Source of the DNA: Salvia splendens
Taxonomy: Eukaryota > Streptophyta > Magnoliopsida > Lamiales > Lamiaceae
Length of the DNA stretch: 64,000 nt
Assembly (NCBI RefSeq): GCF_004379255.2
Contig: NC_056034.1
Span: 746,501-810,500, forward strand
Direction: 5' to 3'
The notes under the pieces are model-generated. The model saw nothing but the letters and a program-made list of their open reading frames with translations. It made no database searches and had not been told where the DNA came from. Numbering within the stretch: position 1 is the first letter of the stretch; each line of letters opens with the position of its first letter. Positions 55,011 to 64,000 of the stretch are shown here, piece by piece. Both the position numbers and the translations under genes were made by a program.

Positions 55011-56761
55011 CTATTTATAGTATCTAAACCCTAGGTTTGGTTCGGCTATCTTTTGCATTTCGGGAAAGAACCAACAAAGAAAACCCGATAACTTTGGTAT
55101 AGGGGTTCCCCAGCACTGATTATGATATTTCTAAAATCTGATTTTGAAAATATTAGGGCATTTAAATAAGTCACAAGTTTAAAACCACAAATAATGTAAA
55201 CACATACAATATTTTTTAATAAAACAAGAAAGATAAGATAATTTTTGTTGAGTGCATTTATCATAGAGTATCAGAGAGAGAATCTAATTTTAAAAAACAA
55301 GTAAAACAAATGGGTCATAATAACATGATATAATAATATACATAATAGAATTTTGTTAGGTCATGAATTTACAATTTAGATAGTAACCTATAGAAATGAA
55401 ATGTCTAAATAGTTATAATTTATTGTAGTATGTTATAAGTTGTTGGAAAAGAAACCTGAAGATGACTTGCAACTTGCATTCTTGTTAATCCAGGCACATT
55501 CATCTTCTCCAATATCTCATTTGGGGATAAAATCTTACTTCCATCCCCTAATTGTTCTACAGCATCCACGAATTTCTCGTGTAGCTCTTTAGTCCACTCC
55601 GTACACATCTTTCTCTTCACCTTTTCTTTGTTTATCCTACTATTATCGACGTCGTTAGGGTCTTCCACATCTCTCAACACACGCATGGTTTCCGTCGCCA
55701 CGAGCTGCCATAGGTACCTCAGCATATCGAGGCTCGTTGGCCTCTCGATGTAGAGAAGCGCTCCGTTCTCAATTGCCCACGTGGCCGAGCTCGTCGTGTC
55801 CTCAACGCTCGACATCACTAGTTGTGTACAAGAGGAAACATATATAGAATTACTACACGCATACTTAATTAAAATAAATTGAAATAAAAGAGGCCAAAAT
55901 TAGAGAAAATTAATTAGCTTACAAATTGTTGGTATTCCCATGCTTACTGCTTGTTCAAAAAGCTTGAATACGTCAGGTGAGCTGATATTTGCTATGATCA
56001 AATCGATTTTCGTCTTTCCATTTGTTAACATTGGGATAGCAGCGGCAGCAAATTGGACATGTGTAACTAATATACCAAAAAAAGAATTAAATGAAAAAGA
56101 AGATGATAAATTTATGCTGTTGAAAATATTTAGAACTTACAAAAGAAAATGTAAAGTTTAGGGGTTTCAACTTTCATATACATAATTATAGATATTGACA
56201 TAATTAAATTTACATAAATATTTTATGGTGAAATACAAGATTATTTATGGAAACTATTAATTAAAATAATCATTATATATCTAAAAATTATGACATGTTA
56301 TTGGATCTTTCGTTCATTTTACTAGTTTTAATATGCATAGGGCTGTGATCCAAAAATAACTTAATTTAAAACATAAATAACACTTTTATCTTTTTAATTT
56401 TTTGTTTTTGCGTGTGAAGAGCATATATATGTTCTTCAATTGTTCTATCTTTAGTGTGTGTCAGCGTGCGTGTGTTGGCCTAGGGTAGAGTGGTTAATGT
56501 CAAGAGTCTCACTATGTCGGGTTCAAATCCAATGTTGGCCTAGGGTAGAGTGGTTAATGTCAAGAGTCCCACTATCTCGGGTTCAAATCCAATGTGACGA
56601 GACACTGTTTGCATAATTAAAACTATATATATATTATATAAAATATATCTACCTCTGTACAGGCATGATTCCATCAGGCTTTTGGTGTTTAAACTATTCC
56701 TTTCATGGTCCACAAATACAACATGAAGTTGATGCATAAGGAGCGAAGGATATGAAGTCAT
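55011..56761 (-). CDS. Pseudo-response regulator with GARP domain, copy B (intron lost, altered C-terminus)
   Basis: Four exons on the minus strand: 56653-56761, 55923-56066, 55456-55817 and 55011-55130, about 244 aa. Receiver: VVFVDHE pocket, IIANISSPD with Asn at the phospho-acceptor, and YIERP where the other copies keep Lys, so three signature residues are altered. The linker between receiver and GARP is shortened by about 40 residues. What is an intron in A, C and D is absent: the codons [16 protein letters not shown] read straight through, with GTAAG of the old donor now coding. The GARP domain is otherwise whole to VASHLQ. The last exon starts like the others (KYHNQCW against KCRNENW), then diverges and stops early. 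It could be a shortened functional protein or an early pseudogene. Confidence 0.65.
56474..56593. repeat. Tandem tRNA-like (SINE-type) units, 2 x 60 bp
   Basis: Two 60-bp units start gttggcctagggtagagtgg at 56474 and 56534. Each has an A-box-like tagagtggttaatg and a B-box-like GGTTCAAATCC, as in tRNA-derived SINE heads. They lie in intron 1 of copy B. A weaker related stretch lies in intron 1 of copy C near 60340-60405. Confidence 0.6.
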
Positions 56762-57481
56762 TTCGAATTAGTGTTTTTCCACTTAATTTGATGCAACAAA
56801 AATCTGCAAAGAGGCAAGAAAAATGTAGTATTAGAGATTGAATAAGTTGATATTGAAATAAAATGTGAAAAACACAACAAACTTATGCAAGAAAATTTAA
56901 ATAAGATACACGCAAACCAAAAGTATAAAAGTATTAAGACCTCAAGAGAACTGAGTTCTTTTTTTTCTTGTACAAATAAAAAGTATGGATGCAAGGTGGT
57001 ATTAAAATTGTTTAATTAATTGCCTGTTTTTTAATCTATTTATTTTCTACTCGTTTTCACACGGCTGCTTTAAATAAATTATTGTTTTTTTAAATGCAAC
57101 ATGATTATACTTACCATTAGTATATAATTTGATGCTGAAAATCTTAAAGTTTTATTATCATTTTTTTATTAAAAAGGTAACTGGAAAAATATATTGAAGA
57201 CTATATTGTTGTAATATCGCACAGTAATATCAGTAAATATTAGGTTTATATAATTATTGTAATAATATCAGTAAATATTAGGTTGATATATATAATTATT
57301 GTAATATCAGTAAATATTAGGTTGATATAATTATTGATACTCGTTATGGGAAGTCATAATATAGTTGCATTACTTTATTTTTGTTAGATACATTCACTAA
57401 CTTTCTCCAATTTTAATTTCTTAATTCCTCCCTTTTCTTTTTTATTGAGAAGTAACCTCCTCAAACAGACAATAAATAATA

Positions 57482-57747
57482 CTCCCTCTATTCACCATTT
57501 AAAGTACCATTTCTTCATCTTGGTTTGTCCATGATTTATAGAACAATTTACTTTATTCCACTTTTAGTATGCGGACCCTACATTCCATTAACTTTTTTAC
57601 GCTCGCAATCCAATATAAAACTAATCCTTTAAATGAGTCTCACATTCTACTCACTTTCTCCCTTTACTTTTTTTTTTTCACAGAGTTAAATAATTTTTTG
57701 AACTCGCGCTGAATCAAAAGGGCTCTTTAAATGGTGGACGAAGGGAG
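57482..57747. mobile_element. Stowaway-like MITE, 3' of copy C
   Basis: CTCCCTCTATTCACCATTTAAAG at the left and the complement of CTTTAAATGGTGGACGAAGGGAG at the right, TA flanks. The same element in the same context is found at about 61252-61491, so it predates the duplication of this segment. Confidence 0.85.
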
Positions 57748-58002
57748 TATATAAGCAATAAAGAATTAAAATCTCACTACAACAAAAAATCGGATAAGTA
57801 CACATTTTAATGCTATTAAGGATGTTAATTTGTACGTCTAATTATACCACTAACGCTTCATAAAGTGTCCTTATTGTTAGTTTCCCAACTAAAATTAGTT
57901 GCACCTAAAATACCCCCTTGTGACAATTATACCTCTTATTTGAGTAAAATCATCTTCTCAAATAAGTAGAAATATATAACGATATAGGAAGATGATCAAA
58001 TT

Positions 58003-58207
58003 ATAACTAATCTTAAATGCATAACTAGAGAACACGAATTTAGTTCACTATAAGAACAATTTTAGTTCACTATTAAAGCGATTTAGTACACTATAATTTA
58101 TAGTGAAATATTTACTCTGTAAAATATTTAGTTCACTATAATGATGTTCTGGTTCACTCCGTGTTTTCAAATTCGTGTTGTCTAATTATACATTTAGCTA
58201 GTGGTTG
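58003..58207. mobile_element. Foldback-type MITE rich in ttcactat repeats
   Basis: The outer arms aatgcataactagagaacacgaattt and, on the right, the complement of aaattcgtgttgtctaattatacattt form an imperfect inverted repeat. The interior has several copies of ttagttcactat in both orientations. Exact ends and target duplication are not clear. Confidence 0.5.
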
Positions 58208-58460
58208 TCGTATATCACTATTCGGAAGATATATGATTGAACATTAAATAAGATAATTGATTAATTATTATTCGAATTTACAAATACACACGTTGTGGCT
58301 AGTCACAATGTAATTGCACGACTTAATTTATATAAAGAAATAAAGAATGTATAAGAAATAAAATTATTATATTTATGTGGTTCGACTTCTTCAAGTTTAA
58401 ACAATACAATTATGGATACATAATTGAATAATGCTCAATTACTTTATTGAGTTACTAGCT

Positions 58461-60610
58461 CTAATACTCAATATCACCAAATGATAAGTGGCTTGAAGAA
58501 AAGTGAATGTCTTGAGCAATATTTTCTAGATTTGCATAGAGTGCTTCATGTTGCAGATTATCAAATGTGGGCTGGTTAGCCATCCCTGTTTCATTAGCCA
58601 TTTCACTTATCGATTCATGATCGTCGACCCAGCCTTTTGATTTGTCCTTCATTATTTCGGGCATGGACCCGAACCGACTTGTCTTGTGGCTTGACCCCTC
58701 ACCATCGGATGACTGGTTAGTCATCCTTCTTTCAGTAACCCTACCCTCCATCTCACTATTCGATGAATGATCGTGGACCCGCTCTTTTAATTTTTCCAGC
58801 ATGATTTGGGGCATGCGCCCGAACCGTCTCTCCTTGTGGCTGGACCTCTTACCATCAGATGACTCTGGCTCTTTGCCGCGAGCTTGACGAATTTTCTAAA
58901 AATAATTTTAAAACATTAGGGTTTACAACCATCAGCTTTTAATAAAAAATGAAAAAAGGTCGAGTATATTTATCTAATAGTACGAGAGAAAATTAATTTC
59001 AAAAATCAAGCAAAACAAGTAGGCAATAAAAAATGAAGTGTCTAAATATTTTAGATATAACTTATTATAAGTTTAAACTATTGAAAAACAAACCTGAAGA
59101 TGACTCGCCACGTGCTTTTTTTCTAGGCCAGCTACATTCATCTTCTCCGCTATCTCCTTTGGATATATACCTAAATTGAAGCAATTATTAAATAAATGTT
59201 AGCTAGTTTCAATAGTATGCAATATTCATGTTTCAAAATTTTATATTTATAGTGTTAGGAAAAAATTCTTACTTCCATCCCCTAGTTGATAACAAACCTC
59301 CTCAAATTTCTCGTGTAGCTCTTTAGTCCAGTGGGTACACATCTTTCTCTTCACATTTCCTTGGCTCATCATACTATTATCGAAGTTGTGTTCGTTTTCA
59401 ACGTATTTTTCGTTATAAGAATCGTTTCTTTTACGCTTCCCCTTATCCATATTGAACAAGTTGTTAGGGTTTTCCATTTCCCGAAATTCGGTGCCACACG
59501 GAGGCGTAATGTAGCTGGCTGCAATCAGCCTTTCGCGCTCTCTCATCACGCGCATGCTCTCCCTCGCCACATGCTTCCATAGGTATCTTAGCAACTCGGG
59601 GTTCGCTGGCCTCTTGATGTAGAGAAACGCCCCGTTCTCAATCACACTCACGGCCATCCTCGGATTGTCATCGTTCGACATCACTAGATGTGTACAACAT
59701 GAAATAATAGAGAAATAAATTGAAATAAATATTGAAATGAAAAGGTCCAAATTTGGAGAAAATTAAATAGCTTACAAATTGTTGGTATTTCCATGCTTAC
59801 TGCAAGTTGAAGAAGGTTGATTACATCAGGAGAGGTGATATTTGCTATGACCAAATCGATTTTCGTATTTCCATTTGTTAACATCAAGATAGCATCGCTA
59901 GCTAATTGGAAATGAGTAACTAATGTACCAAAAAAAAAGAAGATAAAATCAATAAGAAGAAGTTAATTGAAAATATTTATGGGTTCCAAATACATAATTA
60001 TAGATAGAGTTAAGCATATAAATGTACTTAAATAGATTTTTGTAGGTGAAATACAAGATTATTTATAGAAACTATAAATTAAAATAATCATTATATATCG
60101 AAAATTTATAACATGTTATTGGATCTACTTTCATTTTCATATGTATATAGGCGTGTGATCCAAAAACAACTCAATTTAAAAATTGTTTATTTGTTACCGA
60201 TATCTTTTTCTTAGGATAATGGACGATCATCGCCAATGCAAACTATTTTTCATTATATAGCAACCTATAAATCAATAATTTGCAAGATTTAAAATTTGCA
60301 AAAAGGATGATGTTGATTCTGATAGAACCAGACACGTTGTGGATAACCAAAAAACCTAGTTCAGCGATCAAAGGTCTCAGGTACGAATTCACCGTGATGA
60401 GACCCCTTAAATATATATTCACTTAACTATAAAAAAACGCATATATATGAATATATCGATAGAACTTACATAAATAATTAAAACATTAAAAATATATCTA
60501 CCTCTGTACTGGCATGCTTCCATCAGCCTTGCGGTGTTTAAACAATTCAATTCATGGTCCAGAAATAGAACATGAATTTGATTCGTAAGTACCGAAAGAT
60601 ATGAAGTCAT
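58461..60610 (-). CDS. Pseudo-response regulator with GARP domain, copy C (intact, duplicated tail)
   Basis: Five exons on the minus strand: 60502-60610, 59776-59919, 59273-59683, 59094-59170 and 58461-58895, 391 aa, frame intact. Receiver: VLFLDHE pocket, KIDLVIANITSPD with Asn at the phospho-acceptor, LMSNDD and [30 protein letters not shown], then EIAEKMNVAGLEKKHVASHLQKIR, more diverged than in A, B and D: TRMQ became EKKH in the recognition helix, so DNA preference may differ. The last exon carries a tandem duplication of about 50 residues (two SSDG...SSHK...RFG.MP...MTNQ/MANQ modules), which makes this copy the longest. Upstream leader as in the other copies. Confidence 0.83.
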
Positions 60611-61643
60611 TTCGATGTAGGGTTTTTGAATTTAATTTAATTCAACAAAAATCTGCAAAGAGGCACGAAAAATGTATAAGTTGTGATATTGAAATAAAAA
60701 GTGAAAAAGACAAGAAACTTATGCAAGAAAATATGTATTAAGACCTCAAGAGAACTGAGTTCTATTTTTTTTTTGTACAAATAGAAAGTATGGATACAAG
60801 GTGGTATTTATAGTGTGTTTTGGATTTCAAATAACTTATTAAAATTGTTTAATTATTTGTTTGTTATTTAATCTATTTATTTTCTACTCGTTTTCACACG
60901 GCTGGTTTTAATAAATTATTGTTTTTTTTAAATGCAACATTATTATACTTACCATTAGTATATAATAAGGTGCTGAAAATCTTAAAGTTTGATTATCATT
61001 TTTTCTATAAAAAGGTAACTGGAAAATATATTGAAGACTATATTGTTGTAATATCGCACTCTAATAAGTAAATATTAGGTTGATATACTTATTGATACTC
61101 GTTGTGGGAAGTCATAATATAGTCCTAGTTACATAACTTTATTTTTATAAGATACATTCACTAACTTTCTCCTATTTTAGTTTCTTAATTCCCCCCTTTT
61201 CTTTTTTATTGAGAAATAACCTCCTCAAACAGTCAATAAATACTCCATATACTATCTCTCTGTCGTCCACCATTTAAAGAACGATATAGTCACTTACCTT
61301 ATTCCGCTTTTAGTATGCGAACCCCACATTCCATCAACTTTTTACACTCACAATCCAATATAAAATTAATACATTAAATGAGTCTCACATTCCACTCACT
61401 TTCTCCCTTTACTTTTTTTTTTCACAAAGTCAAACAACTTTTTAAAACTCATTTTGAGTCAAAATAACACTTTAAATGGTGGACTAAGGGAACATATATG
61501 CAGTAAAGAATTAAAATCTCTATGTGGGTCGACTTCTTAAATAATACAATTATGGATACATAATTGAAGAATGATCAATTACTTAATGAGATACTTAATC
61601 TAATTTAGAAAACTCATATCAATTGATGATGAAGAGTGTGTGT
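60611..61643. other. Spacer between copies C and D
   Basis: No gene seen. Copy C leader and promoter, matched over long stretches by 56762-57780. A Stowaway-like MITE spans about 61252-61491. Confidence 0.6.
61252..61491. mobile_element. Stowaway-like MITE, 3' of copy D
   Basis: Diverged second copy of the element at 57482 (gtccaccatttaaag ... ctttaaatggtggac), in the same position relative to the next gene. Confidence 0.7.
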
Positions 61644-63620
61644 CTAGTGCAATAATTCTGGATGAGGGTGGAATGCTTCATTTCTCATACTATTATACAT
61701 GGGCTGGTTAGCCATCCCTGTTTCAGTAGCCTTAGACTCCATTTCACTTCTCGGTCCATGATCGTAGGCTCGGTCTTCTGATTTTTCCTTCTTCAATCGA
61801 GGCATGGACCCGAACCGCCTCAGCTTGCGGCTTGACCCTTCTCTACCGGACGACTTGGGATTGGCCCCTGGGGTTGACTTTCGCTCTTCGGGCGATCGCC
61901 AGTTCTCATTCCGACAATTCTAAAACATAATTTTCAAAATATTAAGATATTTTCAATATATTGTTAGGCATTGAATTTATATATAATAACTTATTGTATG
62001 ATATAATTAAGTTGTTGAGAAACAAACCTGAAGATGACTTGCCACTTGCATTCTTGTTAGTCCAGGCACATTCATCTTCTCCAATATTTCCTTTGGAAAG
62101 ATACCTATTTTATAAAATTGAAGAAATTATTATAGGTAAATGTTAGCTAGTTTCAATGTACAATATTCATATACAAAATGTTGTCTATGACTAAATTAAT
62201 GTAGACAAAAAATAATCTTACTTCCATCCCCTAATTGGTTTATAGCATCTATAAATTTCTCGTGTAGCTCTTTAGTCCACTCCGTACACATCTTTCTCTT
62301 GACCTTTCCTTGGCTCATCCTACTATTATCAAAGTTGTATTCCTTTTCAACATATTTTTCGTTATAGTAATCGTTCATTTTACACTTCCCATTATCCATC
62401 ACGAACGAGTTGTTATTAGGGTTTTCCACGTCCCCAAACCCGACGCCACATGGAGGCGTAATGTAGCTGGCCGACATCAGCCTTTCGCGCTCTCTCATCA
62501 CACGCATATGCATGGTCTCCCTCGCTACGTGCTGCCATAGGTATCTTAGCATCTCGGGGTTCGCTGGCCTCTTGAAGTAGAGAAACGCACCGTTGTCAAT
62601 CGCACTCACGGCCATGCTCGGGTCGTAATCGACAGGCGACATCACTAGATGTGTAGAAGATTAAAAATTAAATAATTACATGCATACTTAGTGAAAAATA
62701 AATATTGAAATAATTAAAAGGCCCCCAAAATTAGAGAAAATTAATAATCTTACAAATTGTTGGTATTCCCTTGTTACTGCAAGTTCAAGAATCTTGAATG
62801 CGTCAGATGTGTTGATATTTGTTATGATCAAATCAATTTTCGTCTTTCCATTTGATAACATTAAGATAGCAGCCCCAGCTAAATCCACATGACTAACTAA
62901 TATAGGAGTACAAAAAAAGGATGGATTAAATAAAAAAGAAGAACTTAAATTTAAGTTATTGAAAATATTTAGAACTTATATAAGAAAATGCAATGTTTAG
63001 GAGTATCAAATAATTAATTATAGACAGAGATAAGCCTATCAAATATACATAAATAGATTATTTATCTAAAAAAAATCATGACATGTTATTGGGAATTTCT
63101 TTCATTTTTTCTGATTATATCAAATTAAAGGTAATTTGTTAAGGATTCTCACGATATCCTAATTGCATTTGTTTGAAAAACAATAGTACTATTGAATGGG
63201 CTTTCGTGAATTTTCATATATTTCGTGAATTTGATAATTAGTTGAATATTTTCAAACTCGAGATGAGTAGTACCAAAAATTCGACAAAACCATACACGAA
63301 AAAATGGAAAATATCAAAACCCCTACTTCGTGTTTAGTGTGTCTACTAGTTATTCGAATGTGGTGTTCAATTACTCAAGACTGATTATATACAAGACTGG
63401 TATGACTCCAATGTCGAACATTTTTAATCCAAGACTAGTTAAACACAACACTATATATCCACAATTGAACAATATGTGTGAACTGAAAAAAGCAAAAAAA
63501 AAATATATATCTACCTCTGTACTGGCATGCTTCTAGCAGGCTTGTGGTATCTAAATAATTCCATTCATGGTCCACAAATAGAACATGAATTTCATGCATA
63601 ACCGATAGATATGAATTCAT
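61644..63620 (-). pseudogene. Pseudo-response regulator with GARP domain, copy D (one-base deletion)
   Basis: Same five-exon plan on the minus strand: 63515-63620, 62754-62896, 62222-62644, 62028-62104 and 61644-61919. Exon 2 is 143 nt where A, B and C have 144: near 62773 the codons for AVSMEIPTI have lost one base. The result is that the first codon of exon 3 becomes TGA at the exon junction, so the normal transcript would end after about 83 codons. Everything downstream is well kept ([42 protein letters not shown]). A second frame change in the last exon shortens the tail. Pocket and acceptor are as in the others (VLFVDHE; ITNINTSD). The ATG at 63620 matches the MTSYLSV start of its siblings. 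Recent pseudogene, or a receiver-only product. Confidence 0.75.
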
Positions 63621-64000
63621 TTGCACTTAATTTGATGCAATAAAATCTGCAAAGATGCACAATAAATGTATTAGAGTTTAAATAAGTTGATATTGAAATA
63701 AAATGTGAAAAAAACAAGACTTAATAAGATAAATACATATATGTATTTATGTATTAAGACCTCAGTAGAAATGAGTTCGAATTTTTTGTACAAATTGAAA
63801 GTTATAAAAAAATCAGTTGATAATTAACCACAATTAAAATAATTGTTGTATACTTTTATGCAATCAATTTAGCTAGGGATAACATTTTATGAACAAAAAA
63901 TAGAATTCTATCTCTAGATGAGTTATCTACCCTACCAAACATACTTGACATGAGTCTATATAAGTGTCGTTGGATTATTTAAATATATTTTATAAATTAT
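63621..64000. other. Copy D leader and upstream sequence
   Basis: No further gene. The first 180 bases match the leaders of copies A-C (gatgcaataaaatctgcaaag, then ttgatattgaaataaa). Confidence 0.55.

Larger units (their letters stand above)
56762..58460. other. Spacer between copies B and C
   Basis: No gene seen. Holds the copy B leader (to about 56990), short direct repeats of taatatcagtaaatattagg near 57225-57320, the Stowaway-like MITE at 57482 and the foldback element near 58000. Much of it matches 60611-61643, as expected for a tandem segmental duplication. Confidence 0.6.

Noticed and set aside
56474..56593. Functional tRNA gene
   Set aside because: A- and B-box-like words exist, but no cloverleaf with paired acceptor stem can be drawn.
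61961..62146. Plus-strand open frame in copy D
   Set aside because: It overlaps exon 4 of the minus-strand gene; no independent support.

Overview
The window is nuclear DNA from a flowering plant. Genes carry GT-AG introns, spacers are AT-rich, and there are LTR retrotransposons, MITEs and families typical of eudicots: a CYP92-type P450, an R1-like NLR, an RLCK-VII kinase, PAUSED/exportin-T, an RSH2/3-type ppGpp enzyme, TAF9 and GARP-type response regulators. The mix, especially the R1-like NLRs and the CYP92 P450, suggests an asterid, possibly Lamiales. That taxonomic step is an inference.

Layout. 1-1786: CYP92-like P450 on the plus strand, cut at its 5' end by the window edge. 2.4-20.1 kb: a resistance-gene and transposon zone. 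It holds one intact 889-codon coiled-coil NLR (8914-11583) and two NLR wrecks (2402-3145, and 12312-20072, the latter split by a young LTR element). It also holds an older short LTR element (6295-8636) with a hAT-type MITE inside its 5' LTR, a second hAT-type MITE, and the fossil 3' tail of a lost second P450. The young element (12574-19738) has two 1436-bp LTRs and a gag-protease ORF but no reverse transcriptase or integrase, and a 5-bp target duplication.

20.7-46.5 kb is ordinary host sequence: a RIPK-like cytoplasmic kinase (minus), the tRNA export receptor PAUSED (minus, 13 coding exons, 990 aa), a chloroplast RelA/SpoT homolog (plus, 6 exons, 719 aa), TAF9 (minus) and a small two-helix membrane protein (minus). 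Long AT-rich spacers with Stowaway-like MITEs separate them.

47.3-63.6 kb is the most unusual part. Four tandem minus-strand copies of a short type-B-like response regulator share a receiver plus GARP DNA-binding layout. In all four the expected phospho-acceptor Asp is Asn and the acidic pocket reads DHE rather than DDD, so these look like phosphorylation-independent pseudo-response regulators. The copies are diverging. A (363 aa) is intact; B lost an intron by turning its 5' splice site into codons, and has a new C-terminus; C (391 aa) has an internal duplication; D carries a 1-nt deletion that makes a stop codon across an exon junction. Exon structures were built by hand from splice consensus, frame and comparison among copies.
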